Source of the DNA: UBA10349 sp003485905
Lineage (GTDB): Bacteria > Pseudomonadota > Gammaproteobacteria > Arenicellales > Arenicellaceae
DNA: 64,000 nt
Direction: 5' to 3'
NCBI GenBank assembly: GCA_943787185.1
Contig: CALSLL010000001.1
Span: forward strand, 248,001 to 312,000
Shown here: positions 51,741 through 60,492 of the stretch, one piece after another
Position numbering within the stretch: the first letter of the stretch is position 1
How the letters are laid out: the number at the start of each line of letters is the position of its first letter
The notes under the pieces: generated by a model
Told to the model about the DNA's origin: nothing
The model's database searches: none
What the model saw: the letters and a program-made list of their open reading frames with translations, nothing else
Made by a program: the position numbers and the translations under genes

Positions 51741-52697
51741 TCACCCTTCCAGATCATCAAGATATTTCTCAGCATCTAACGCAGCCATACAGCCAAACCC
51801 TGCAGAAGTTACAGCCTGACGGTAAATTTGATCAGCCACATCACCAGCGGCGAACACACCAGAAACACTCGTTTGGGTTGCATTCCCTAGCAGGCCACTG
51901 TTAATAGTTATATAGCCGTTTTTCATTTCTAATTGGCCGTCAAATATTTCAGTATTAGGCCTATGCCCAATGGCGATAAATACACCATCGACTTGCAGCT
52001 CTTGCTTATCGAGCGTCTTGGTACTGGCTATCCTCACACCTGAAACCCCAGAATCATCACCTAACACTTCTTCCAACTGGTGGTTCCACGCCAACTTTAC
52101 ATTGCCCGTTTCGGCTTTAGCGAACAAACGGTCTTGTAGAATTTTTTCAGCGCGCAATTCATCGCGTCGATGAACCAAAGTTACTTCAGAACAAATATTA
52201 GAGAGATACAAAGCCTCTTCGACCGCCGTATTACCTCCACCAATAACAGCCACAGGCTTGTCTCGATAAAAGAATCCGTCGCAAGTAGCACAGGCACTAA
52301 CCCCCTTACCCATGTATGCCTCTTCTGACTCCAATCCTAAGTACATAGCCGAAGCTCCGGTACAGATTATCAGTGCATCACAAGTATATGAGCCGCTTTG
52401 GCCAATTAATTTGTAGGGTTTTTCAGAAAAGTCAGTGGCATCTATGTGATCAAATATGATCTCGGTTTCGAATCGTTCAGCATGCAGCTTCATGCGCTCC
52501 ATCAATTCCGGCCCCTGCAAACCTTCCACGTCACCGGGCCAATTATCAACTTCGGTAGTCGTCGTTAATTGCCCGCCCATAACCATGCCAGTAAGCAGCA
52601 CAGGTTTTAGGTTAGCCCTTGCAGCATACACAGCAGCTGAGTAACCGGCGGGGCCTGACCCAAGAATTATTAATTTTTCGTGGCGATTCTCACTCAT
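51741..52697 (-). CDS. trxB: Thioredoxin-disulfide reductase
   Basis: FAD- and NADPH-dependent reduction of thioredoxin. FAD-binding ILGSGPAGYSAAVYAAR is at the N-terminus, the redox pair is Cys136/Cys139 in SACATCDGFF, NADPH-binding is VIGGGNTAVEEAL, and the C-terminal FAD segment is GVFAAGDVADQIYRQAVTSAG. The 318 residues are standard for the low-molecular-weight form. Single gene, convergent with the ferredoxin gene. Confidence 0.98.
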   Translation of the reverse strand: MSENRHEKLIILGSGPAGYSAAVYAARANLKPVLLTGMVMGGQLTTTTEVDNWPGDVEGLQGPELMERMKLHAERFETEIIFDHIDATDFSEKPYKLIGQSGSYTCDALIICTGASAMYLGLESEEAYMGKGVSACATCDGFFYRDKPVAVIGGGNTAVEEALYLSNICSEVTLVHRRDELRAEKILQDRLFAKAETGNVKLAWNHQLEEVLGDDSGVSGVRIASTKTLDKQELQVDGVFIAIGHRPNTEIFDGQLEMKNGYITINSGLLGNATQTSVSGVFAAGDVADQIYRQAVTSAGFGCMAALDAEKYLDDLEG

Positions 52698-52779
52698 CTA
52701 ACTTCAACCATTGGCATTTTTTCAAGATTCGAGACTCTAATGTTTTATGAAGAATTAGTCAGTACTATTTTCATTATTA

Positions 52780-54168
52780 TTAAACTACCACCGTGACACA
52801 TAGGCCCGGATGATTATTTGAGAACCTAAGCTCCATACCGTGCAAACGAAACACTGCATCGGCAAGGGCTAATCCCAACCCACTGCCGGGCGTGGTCCGG
52901 CTTTCATCCACGCGATAGAATCGTTGCAGCACATTGTCATGCTCTGACTCAGGGATGCCAGGCCCGCTATCCGTCACCTGAATAAGCGTCTCTCCATTTT
53001 GTTCAAGCATTCGCAATCCCACAACACCACCTTCGGGTGTGTACTTAATTGCGTTATCAAGTAGATTGGCAAGCGCCTGAAAAAACATATCTCGGTCACC
53101 TTCAAGCACTTTTACATGAGTCACCTCGAAGACAAATTCTTGTTGTTTTTCTTCCGCCAGCGCTTCATATAACTCCTGTAAATCGCGCAAGATAGAGCTT
53201 AACTCTATTTCTGTAAAAGCCTCGCGCTTACCGGTGCTCTCAATTCGTGCTATTCGTAATAAAGCATTAAATGTCGCAAGCAATCCATCCGCTTCAGCTA
53301 CGACCTGATCAATCATTTGTTCACGCTGCTCGGCATCCGAGCCGGTCATGCGCAACTCTTCTAGACGATTACGTAACCTAGCGAGGGGTGTTTTTAGGTC
53401 GTGAGCAATATTATCGCTGACACGACGAACACCATCCATACCTTGTTCGAGTTGTGACAACATTTGGTTTAAGTTTTCTGACAGCTCGTCAAACTCATCA
53501 CCACTATGTCGAGTGGGAACACGCTCACTTAGATCACCCCGAATAACCTGACGACTAGTACGTATAATGGCTTCGAGTCGACGAGTCAACGTACGACGCA
53601 ACACTGCCCCCCCGATTAGAGCCAATATCACGGTGCCAATCACACCGAAAATCATTGAACGTAAAATTTGTTGCCGCACCTCTTGTAGCTCACGCATGCC
53701 ATGACCCACCAGCAAGTGATATCGGTTGCCTATTAAGAAGTTGCGGCCGCGAGCCATGTACGTTCGAGTCCGCTCACCAGCAGAACCATCAGTACCTCGC
53801 AGCGGTGTTGTGAACTCGAAGTCCAACCAACCCTCCGGATCTTGCTGCGCCTCAGGCCACTGGTTGATATTACCCAGCATTGGACGAAATCGTTCGTCCG
53901 TTAACAGGTATAGAGTGTTCTCACCAGGTTGCTGGCGCGATAATCGCTCTGCAATTTGAACTCTTAGACCTGTAAACCCGTCACTACTATAGCGTTCAGC
54001 AAGGCCCTTGATTTCCGCATTTATCGTCTCGTCCGTTTGGGTGGTTAAATAACCAACCGATGTCCAATAGAAAAAACTTAATATGGCCAGTACGGAACCG
54101 GCAAACAACAAGACATAAAGAAGTGTTAGCCGGAAGACTGAACTGTTATACAGTCTAGTCCGGCTCAC
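52780..54168 (-). CDS. Sensor histidine kinase
   Basis: Membrane sensor with two transmembrane helices (about residues 13-33 and 170-190) enclosing a periplasmic domain of about 135 residues. A HAMP linker (RRLEAIIRTSRQVIRGDLSERVP), a HisKA domain with phospho-acceptor His256 in NIAHDLKTPLARLRNRL, and an ATPase domain with NLLDNAIKYTPEGG, DSGPGIPE and GSGLGLALA follow. GTG start, overlapping the response regulator by 14 bases, so the two form a pair. Signal unknown; the DegP-type protease just upstream suggests an envelope-stress link, which is inference. Confidence 0.95.
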   Translation of the reverse strand: MSRTRLYNSSVFRLTLLYVLLFAGSVLAILSFFYWTSVGYLTTQTDETINAEIKGLAERYSSDGFTGLRVQIAERLSRQQPGENTLYLLTDERFRPMLGNINQWPEAQQDPEGWLDFEFTTPLRGTDGSAGERTRTYMARGRNFLIGNRYHLLVGHGMRELQEVRQQILRSMIFGVIGTVILALIGGAVLRRTLTRRLEAIIRTSRQVIRGDLSERVPTRHSGDEFDELSENLNQMLSQLEQGMDGVRRVSDNIAHDLKTPLARLRNRLEELRMTGSDAEQREQMIDQVVAEADGLLATFNALLRIARIESTGKREAFTEIELSSILRDLQELYEALAEEKQQEFVFEVTHVKVLEGDRDMFFQALANLLDNAIKYTPEGGVVGLRMLEQNGETLIQVTDSGPGIPESEHDNVLQRFYRVDESRTTPGSGLGLALADAVFRLHGMELRFSNNHPGLCVTVVV

Positions 54169-54850
54169 TCAACATGTACCCCGCACCGCGAACGGTGTGT
54201 AGCAATGGCTGCTCGAATTCCTTGTCAATTTTTCCGCGCAAGCGGCTGACGTGAACGTCGATAACATTGGTCTGAGGATCAAAATGATAATCCCACACCT
54301 TCTCAAGTAGCATTGTGCGAGTTACTACTTGGCCACTATGTCTCATCAAGTACTCCAACAAGCGAAACTCACGCGGCTGCAGATCAACTTTAACTTCACC
54401 TCGGCGCACTTCGCGCTTCAATAAGTCCATAGAGAGATCCCCGACGTTTAATACTGTGTCTGGAGATTCGGGCTCAGTACGACGAACTAGAGCCTCTATT
54501 CGCGCCTGTAATTCAGAAAATGCAAATGGCTTGACCAAATAGTCATCAGCGCCAGCCTTCAATCCTTTAACTCGATCTTCTACCTCTCCTAAAGCACTTA
54601 ACATCAGAATAGGCGTTCGATTACCATTACCGCGCAATGTCTTGGTTAACGTAACCCCGTCAACTTTCGGGAGCATTCGATCAACCACGATCACCTGATA
54701 CGATGTTGAATCGGCGAGCAGCAACCCATCCTTTCCGTCTCCGGCCTGATCGACTACATGCCCGCATTCGGTCAAGCCCTTTTGTATATAATCCGCTGTC
54801 TCGCGGTCGTCCTCAATAACCAGCACCTGTATCATTGATTGTGGTTTCAT
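54155..54850 (-). CDS. OmpR/PhoB-family response regulator
   Basis: A 231-residue regulator. The receiver domain has the acidic pair in VIEDDRET, phospho-acceptor Asp57 (VIVVDRMLP), Ser85 and Lys107 (LVKPFA). The C-terminal winged helix (KVDLQPREFRLLEYLMRHSG, YHFDPQTNVIDVHVSRLRGKID) is OmpR-type. A GGAAG site precedes the ATG; a second ATG five codons later is possible. A palindrome lies immediately upstream, which could be an autoregulatory site. Confidence 0.96.
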   Translation of the reverse strand: MKPQSMIQVLVIEDDRETADYIQKGLTECGHVVDQAGDGKDGLLLADSTSYQVIVVDRMLPKVDGVTLTKTLRGNGNRTPILMLSALGEVEDRVKGLKAGADDYLVKPFAFSELQARIEALVRRTEPESPDTVLNVGDLSMDLLKREVRRGEVKVDLQPREFRLLEYLMRHSGQVVTRTMLLEKVWDYHFDPQTNVIDVHVSRLRGKIDKEFEQPLLHTVRGAGYMLSEPD

Positions 54851-54860
54851 ATCAGCTTCC

Positions 54861-54883
54861 AGTGTTTACAGTGTAAGTGTTTA
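54861..54883. promoter_or_regulatory. Repeat/palindrome in front of the response regulator gene
   Basis: AGTGTTTA occurs twice (54861-54868, 54876-54883), 15 bases apart, and the part between completes a perfect TTACA-G-TGTAA palindrome (54866-54876). It lies 11-33 bases before the regulator's start codon. Binding by the adjacent OmpR-type regulator is only a suggestion. Confidence 0.3.
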
Positions 54884-54947
54884 TTTGATCAAGCACTACT
54901 AAGAGCATCAAAAATCATGCTCAATATAAGCGCCCCTATTTATCATA

Positions 54948-56432
54948 CTAATCTAGTTTAAAAGGTACGAAACTACTCGACCCAGCACGATTGAACAGAA
55001 AAACCACGGTATCTCTGCGGTTACGAATTGCCTCATTAACGGCTCCTAACACATCGGCTGGTTTGGAAACTGCCTTTCGACCAACTCGCTGAATCAAATC
55101 ACCCGCTATAATACCGTTCTGTGCAGCCAAGGACCCCTCAGTTACGGCTACTACGAGCACACCTTGAGCATTGTCAGGCACCTGATATTTTTCTCTTGAT
55201 TGTCGATTCAGCGCAACCATTTCTGCACCAATTACGTTATCGCCCTGCGATTCATTTGGTTCAGCCTTTGCAAGCGTCGCGCCTTCCTCAGGATAAGGGT
55301 CAACTAATACCGATAGAGTTTTTTCCTCACCATCCCGAACTATTAACACATCCACCGTGTCACCAGCGGAGGTCTCAGCAACGATACGTGGTAAATCTCG
55401 CATTTCGTCGATTGGTTTGCCGTCAAACTCAATAACAATATCACCAGCCTGAAATTTTGCTTTCTCCGCCGGGCTATCCTCAATTATTGAAGCTACCAGG
55501 GCACCGCTATTATTCTCACGGCCAAAGCCTTCAGCAAGTTCACTATCGATAGCCTGTATTTGTACACCCAGCCAACCACGCTGGACAGTTCCTGACTCTT
55601 TCAATTGTTCGATCACGCGCTGAGCCATACTAGAGGGGATGGAAAACCCAATACCAACGCTACCGCCTGTGGGAGAGTAGATCGCACTGTTGATTCCAAT
55701 CACGTCGCCAGCCAGGTTAAACAGCGGGCCGCCCGAATTACCCTGATTAATTGCTGCATCGATTTGTAAATAATCATCATACCGGCCAGAACGTATGTCA
55801 CGCCCAATCGCAGATATAATCCCGGTTGATGCACTCCCCCCTAGACCAAATGGGTTTCCAATCGCAACCACCCAATCACCTACTCTAGATTGCTCAACAT
55901 CCCCCCACTCAACGTAGGGAAGCGATTCACTAGAATTGATTTTTAACAATGCCAAGTCTGTCGCGCTATCACTGCCTTGTAACTCCGCCTCAAATTCTTC
56001 ACCATCAGTCAACGTGACAATAATTTGGTCTGCATTGTTCACCACATGGTGGTTAGTGACTATGTAGCCGTCTGCGCTGATCACGAATCCTGACCCAATC
56101 CCTAGCGGGCGCAAGCTTTCATCTTCATCATCTTGTCTGGGTTGCTGATTCCTAAACTGTTCAAAGAAATCCTCAAAAGGTGATCCAGGAGGGAAGTTAA
56201 ATTCCGGTACATTTTGTCGTGAACGACTCACTTTGCCGCTGATCGCTACATGCACTACAGCAGGGCTAACTTGTTCGATTAAATCAGCAAACCCGGTAGA
56301 TGGAGCGATCGAATTATCGACCCTTTGCGGATTAGTTGACTGCGAAAAGGCTGCATTATTGAACGCTGGAGTGAATGAAAAAGCCACCAGAATAACCAGC
56401 AGCCCGACAACGGGAGATTTTAAAAACCACAT
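54948..56432 (-). CDS. DegP/DegQ-type periplasmic serine protease (Do family)
   Basis: HtrA-family protease and chaperone of the periplasm, 494 residues with an N-terminal signal sequence (residues about 8-28). Catalytic triad: His129 (IVTNHHVVNN), Asp159 (SATDLALLKI), Ser233 (QGNSGGPLFN). Two PDZ domains follow (QRGWLGVQIQAIDSEL; GVLVVAVTEGSLAAQNGI). It is closest in length and Q-linker to MucD/DegP. Encoded directly upstream of a two-component system on the same strand, 97 bases before the regulator. Confidence 0.95.
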   Translation of the reverse strand: MWFLKSPVVGLLVILVAFSFTPAFNNAAFSQSTNPQRVDNSIAPSTGFADLIEQVSPAVVHVAISGKVSRSRQNVPEFNFPPGSPFEDFFEQFRNQQPRQDDEDESLRPLGIGSGFVISADGYIVTNHHVVNNADQIIVTLTDGEEFEAELQGSDSATDLALLKINSSESLPYVEWGDVEQSRVGDWVVAIGNPFGLGGSASTGIISAIGRDIRSGRYDDYLQIDAAINQGNSGGPLFNLAGDVIGINSAIYSPTGGSVGIGFSIPSSMAQRVIEQLKESGTVQRGWLGVQIQAIDSELAEGFGRENNSGALVASIIEDSPAEKAKFQAGDIVIEFDGKPIDEMRDLPRIVAETSAGDTVDVLIVRDGEEKTLSVLVDPYPEEGATLAKAEPNESQGDNVIGAEMVALNRQSREKYQVPDNAQGVLVVAVTEGSLAAQNGIIAGDLIQRVGRKAVSKPADVLGAVNEAIRNRRDTVVFLFNRAGSSSFVPFKLD

Positions 56433-56628
56433 GAAAGAATCCTCTTAAGGCATGGACCAAATATTCGATGCTCTTTCGACTGCAAGAAAACATCGACTTC
56501 GTTGAGTAGAATATAGGGGGGCTTCTGTTACCACTGGCTTTCCATCGCGTTACTAATTATTAATTGCGATCACAAATATTTAGGCAGACGCTTATTTCCT
56601 TTAGTAACGAATTATACCGGCATAAAGC

Positions 56629-56661
56629 AAAAAGCCGCTGCTCTATCCCAGAAGCAGCGGC
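56629..56661 (-). terminator. Rho-independent terminator after the secreted repeat protein gene
   Basis: On the minus strand GCCGCTGCT pairs perfectly with AGCAGCGGC around a ten-base loop, followed by five T. It lies 31 bases after the stop at 56692 and before the DegP-type gene. Confidence 0.88.
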
Positions 56662-56691
56662 CCTATTTAAAGCGAAACCTGCAAAATTACT

Positions 56692-57969
56692 TTAAGGGCA
56701 AAATCCATTTAACATGTTTTCACAATCAAATACTCCGTCATCATGGCCTTGATCATAGCCTTGATTAAACCCTGTATCGTAACCATCATCGAACCCATCT
56801 TGAAAAGAAGTCTCCGAAGCCGCCGTACCCTGTGTAAACCCCTCGGTAAATCCGGCATCAAACCCGCTGCTACTTGTTGCTGCAGTAGTGGTCGTCGTCG
56901 TACTGCTCGCCGAGCTATCGCTAGTATCAGTTCCAGTGCCGGTAGTGGTAGTGGTTGATCTACCCCAAATCGCTGAGAAATCAATTGAACTATTACCCAA
57001 ATTTACCGTAGTAGTGGTGGAACCTGTTGCTGCATCGGTATTGGTATCAGTGGTGGTATCAGTAGTTGTATCGGTAGTGGTATCAGTTGTTGTCGTAGTA
57101 CTTCCAGTTAAATCGGGAACACCAAGCAGCATAGTGTCGGACGACACGCTCAATCCATCCTTAGCAAATAGTACAACTAGGTAATTACCAGGATCCAAAT
57201 TCACTAACGATGCGCGTTCACCTTCAAATGTACCGGTGAATCCGCTAATAAACCATTCATAGGACATCGCGATATCAACTGGGTGAGTGGAGGCGCTTGC
57301 ATCGAGCAATAACTCTCCGTTCTCAAATCGCGTACCTGCGCGCGGCAGAGGTGCTTGCAGTATTGGAATTTCTCCAGGCTCATATACAAACACGTCATCT
57401 ACCAAAGTAAATAAACCAAAGCCAGCCCGGTTTGTGCTTTGTTTAAACCGAACCTTAACTTCTTGGCCCTCAAACAAATTAGTATCGATTAAATGCCCAG
57501 TAAATTCGCCATTGGCCGGCGCATTTGGACATCCGGGAGTTAGAACAGCGGAGCCCGTCCGCTCAATTCGATGCGACATAATCTCATTGTCATCAACATC
57601 CAATAAACTAACTGCATGCTCAGATGACTGACCAAACGGCACTTCTGACAATGCCGCAAACGAAATAGCGGAGCCTGCGGTAAATACCTCAGAAGTAATA
57701 CTAGCGCCGCTTTCTATCTGACCACCTTCGTTAGAACGCAGTTTCACAGCGGCGTCACCAAAAAAAGATATACCAGTAGTATCGTTACCTGAATAACAAG
57801 TTCCCTGGTATACAACCTCGCTGATTCCTCCAAGGCTACTACTCGGCACCCAACCGAAAAAATCTCCGGATTCAAAATCACCGCCAGGAAGTAGATAAGC
57901 GGCATAGGAAAGAGGAGCCGCAACAAGTGTGGTTATCGCCAGAAGGGTCGCCGGCAGAAATTTCTTCAT
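56692..57969 (-). CDS. Secreted PKD-like protein with Thr-rich linker and FxxG repeats
   Basis: A 425-residue exported protein of unknown function with signal peptide (MKKFLPATLLAITTLVAAPLSYA). Residues about 26-215 look like a jelly-roll carbohydrate-binding-like module (LLPGGDFESGDFFGWVPSS, VDDVFVYEPGE), 216-300 like a PKD/Ig domain (GELLLDASASTHPVD, SYEWFISG). Then come two Thr/Asp/Ser low-complexity linkers and a C-terminal stretch of F/Y-x-x-G steps (FTEGFTQG, FQDGFDDGYDTG, FNQGYDQGHDDG), ending in DCENMLNGFCP. The steps occur every four residues and may form a surface-binding or self-associating module. It has its own terminator. The low-complexity DNA should vary between strains. Confidence 0.85.
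   Translation of the reverse strand: MKKFLPATLLAITTLVAAPLSYAAYLLPGGDFESGDFFGWVPSSSLGGISEVVYQGTCYSGNDTTGISFFGDAAVKLRSNEGGQIESGASITSEVFTAGSAISFAALSEVPFGQSSEHAVSLLDVDDNEIMSHRIERTGSAVLTPGCPNAPANGEFTGHLIDTNLFEGQEVKVRFKQSTNRAGFGLFTLVDDVFVYEPGEIPILQAPLPRAGTRFENGELLLDASASTHPVDIAMSYEWFISGFTGTFEGERASLVNLDPGNYLVVLFAKDGLSVSSDTMLLGVPDLTGSTTTTTDTTTDTTTDTTTDTNTDAATGSTTTTVNLGNSSIDFSAIWGRSTTTTTGTGTDTSDSSASSTTTTTTAATSSSGFDAGFTEGFTQGTAASETSFQDGFDDGYDTGFNQGYDQGHDDGVFDCENMLNGFCP
57043..57090. repeat. Four tandem 12-base repeats encoding Thr-Asp linker
   Basis: Four degenerate copies of GGTATCAGTGGT (57043, 57055, 57067, 57079) encode, on the minus strand, the repeated TDTT unit of the linker in the secreted protein. 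The 12-base unit keeps frame, so copy-number change would alter linker length without breaking the gene. Confidence 0.85.
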
Positions 57970-58155
57970 TTTGAGTATTACCTCAACTAGTACGTTAACT
58001 TCAAACTTTAAACTTGGCTAAGTTACTGAACATATCAGTAGTAAAATATTACGTATTGTTTTTAAGACCCTATTTATATGGAGTTTATACGAAAGCACAG
58101 TAAATTGCGAAATAGAAATTACAAATCCTTTTCAGTTAGTTTTATAAAGTAAAAA

Positions 58156-59136
58156 CTAACGAGTTTCCGTATTCGCGACGTGCTCGTCAAATAAAGCTTG
58201 TTGCAACTTATTGTCATTTACATCCATTACTTTTTCCACCACTTCTCGTTTTAAATGAGGTGAAAACATTTCGATAAAATCGAACATATAATCCCTTAGC
58301 CCCACGTTCTTACGAATTGCCAAACTGGTAATGCTTTCTTCAAATAAGTGCCCCGCATCTAACACTTGTAGATCTTGATCCTGTTTACGATCGTATGCCA
58401 TGCGAGCAACTAACCCCACACCAAGCCCATTACGAACATAAGTTTTTATCACTTCTGCATCAGCAGCAGTTAGCACAACATTAAAGTCTAGGCCTCGCTC
58501 GACAAAAGCTTGATTAATTATGGACCTATCAGCCACCCCAAAAACATAGGTAATAATAGAATATTGAGATACCGCATCTAGAGTCAACAACTTCTCCTTA
58601 ACCAGCGGATGTCCTTTTGGCACCATCACACAACGATTCCAGCGATAACAAGGCAACAAACAAAGCCCGTCAAAAAGCTCTAACGCTTCAGTCGCGATAG
58701 CGACATCGGCAACGCCGGTGGCGGCCATTTCGGCTATTTGAGTCGGTGTTCCTTGATGTATATGTAACGCGACATCAGGATACTTCTCGACAAATTGGGT
58801 AATGATATCTGGCAGAACATACCGTGCCTGGGTATGCGTAGTGGCAATCGTTAAGCTACCGCGACTGGGATTCGCATGATCGGCAGCAGTTTTCTCTATT
58901 ACTTCAATCTCGTCTAAAACGCGGCTAAAGTGTTCAACTAGGTCTTCACCCGCCCGAGTCAAACGAGTAATGTGTTTTCCGTTTCGCTCAAATAAAGATA
59001 CCCCCAACTCTTCTTCTAGGCTTTTAATTTGATTACTAATACCAGGCTGAGCGGTATGCAAGCTCTCCGCAGCATTGGTAATATTAAGCCCCTGGTTAAC
59101 GACCTCAACAACGTACTGAAGTTGTCTTAATTTCAT
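58156..59136 (-). CDS. cysB: CysB-type LysR transcriptional regulator
   Basis: LysR-family activator of sulfur assimilation, using N-acetylserine as inducer in enterics. The N-terminal helix-turn-helix (MKLRQLQYVVEVVNQGLNITNAAESLHTAQPGISNQIKSLE, read in parts) is CysB-like, and the effector domain has TTHTQARYVLP, the Thr100-102 region of E. coli CysB, and VADRSIINQAF. The 326 residues match CysB (324). Its ATG shares one base with the stop of the upstream unknown gene, so the two are cotranscribed. Sulfur genes are not adjacent. Confidence 0.92.
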   Translation of the reverse strand: MKLRQLQYVVEVVNQGLNITNAAESLHTAQPGISNQIKSLEEELGVSLFERNGKHITRLTRAGEDLVEHFSRVLDEIEVIEKTAADHANPSRGSLTIATTHTQARYVLPDIITQFVEKYPDVALHIHQGTPTQIAEMAATGVADVAIATEALELFDGLCLLPCYRWNRCVMVPKGHPLVKEKLLTLDAVSQYSIITYVFGVADRSIINQAFVERGLDFNVVLTAADAEVIKTYVRNGLGVGLVARMAYDRKQDQDLQVLDAGHLFEESITSLAIRKNVGLRDYMFDFIEMFSPHLKREVVEKVMDVNDNKLQQALFDEHVANTETR

Positions 59137-60077
59137 TAGTTGTCCTCGATTGAAGAAAACTCGCTATCCAATGACCCGGTCTGTCTGTACGTATCAGCGT
59201 TTAGTAGAAATTCTTTTGTTGTACTAGGCATTGGCACCCGAATACCAACAATGTAATCAATAATTTCTTTGCCTCTATGGGCCAAACGTAAACCGTCTTC
59301 CAGATTACGTAACGTTTCCCGATCAGCCGATTTCATCGAAACTGGTCTAAAATCTTCTATTGCCTGCTTGGCTGCGACATACTCTGGCCACACTCGAAAC
59401 GTCACAGGGTCCGAGCGCATGGTTTCAGCCTCTAGCTTTCCGGTTCGAGCCAAATCAGAAAACAACTGAACCAATTTATCTAAGTCCGGAGATGCTTTAA
59501 ATATAGCGCTCAACTCATCTACTATTCGATCGATATCACGGAATGTTTGCGCCACTTTTATATATCGGCTTTCGAAAAACGCTTTCATTGGCAGGGTAAA
59601 CGCCTTGAACGGCTCTCCCCACAACTCATCCACACCTTCTTCACCGCTAAAATGACGCACCAATCGTCCGAGTTCGAGAGCTTCTCGAAGACAGTCCTCA
59701 CATATACGCATTAGTTCATTCTGCTGGCTTACTTGAACGCCTTTTTCTTCTAGCGCTACAACACTAGTGAAAATATCTGTTGCCCGATTAAACAAAGCTC
59801 CTGCCAGCATCGCGCCATTGACGCGTTTGCATTCAGGGTTTTTTGCTTCATCATAACTGGACCGCGCCAGATCAAGCTTCTCGCCGGGCGTATTAATTCC
59901 CGCCTCGGTGTGATGGAATGCGCGGCGTGTAAGCGAATCAATTAACGCCATTTTCTCCGAGAGGCTATCTTCCGGCGGCTCGTACCAACGAATCCAATAG
60001 CCATCGTAATAAACTTCCTGTTTACCCTCTATCTCCCTAATCGTTCGGTTTACAGGACATTCCGCTGGGCCATTCAT
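59136..60077 (-). CDS. Uncharacterised 313-residue protein cotranscribed with cysB
   Basis: I do not recognise this protein. It is soluble, mainly helical and acidic, with no signal peptide. The N-terminus holds CPVNRTIREIEGKQEVYYDGYWIRWYEPP (read in parts), which looks like a small beta-rich cap; the rest is helical (LEEKGVQVSQQNELMRICEDCLREALELG, FRDIDRIVDELSAIFKASPDLDKLV). Cysteines at CEDC form a CxxC. It overlaps cysB by one base (TAATG), so translational coupling to a sulfur regulator is likely. Functional link to sulfur or Nqr is not shown. Confidence 0.75.
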   Translation of the reverse strand: MNGPAECPVNRTIREIEGKQEVYYDGYWIRWYEPPEDSLSEKMALIDSLTRRAFHHTEAGINTPGEKLDLARSSYDEAKNPECKRVNGAMLAGALFNRATDIFTSVVALEEKGVQVSQQNELMRICEDCLREALELGRLVRHFSGEEGVDELWGEPFKAFTLPMKAFFESRYIKVAQTFRDIDRIVDELSAIFKASPDLDKLVQLFSDLARTGKLEAETMRSDPVTFRVWPEYVAAKQAIEDFRPVSMKSADRETLRNLEDGLRLAHRGKEIIDYIVGIRVPMPSTTKEFLLNADTYRQTGSLDSEFSSIEDN

Positions 60078-60192
60078 TTACGCAATCTCATTTGGTATCC
60101 ACAAGTTAAAAAACCATATTTCCTTCTAAGTCAAATTTAACCAGGTGGATACTTACTAAGTAGAAATGGAATAACCACCAAGCAAGCGCGAC

Positions 60193-60381
60193 TCAACGGG
60201 CCTGCTTGCTTTGGGTGCATTTAGACCGATGCTCACAAATATCACATGTACGCTCAAGCCCAATAATACTTGCAAGGCCGCCACAGCTTCCTTTTATTCG
60301 TCTATTAGCAATGATTACGCCAATCGACATCGCCGACAGCATCAAAGCGAACACTGCAAATGTGATAACAAATAAACCCAT
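60193..60381 (-). CDS. nqrM: NqrM, Na+-NQR maturation protein
   Basis: A 62-residue membrane protein needed for assembling the Fe centre of Na+-NQR. One transmembrane helix (residues about 3-24) precedes a Cys-rich domain with Cys33, Cys46, Cys49 and Cys55 (GSCGGL, CDICEHRSKC), the NqrM pattern. It is the last gene of the nqr cluster, after apbE. Inverted arms AAGCAAGC/GCTTGCTT overlap its 3' end (60180-60211). Confidence 0.92.
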   Translation of the reverse strand: MGLFVITFAVFALMLSAMSIGVIIANRRIKGSCGGLASIIGLERTCDICEHRSKCTQSKQAR

Positions 60382-60492
60382 AAATTTCTAAATCCCGGCG
60401 CGGAACAGCCAAGCTAAATTATAATTCAAAAATATCAAACCATAATCGATGCATCTGTTCTTAGCCTTTGAAACCGCATAACCAAGCATTTG

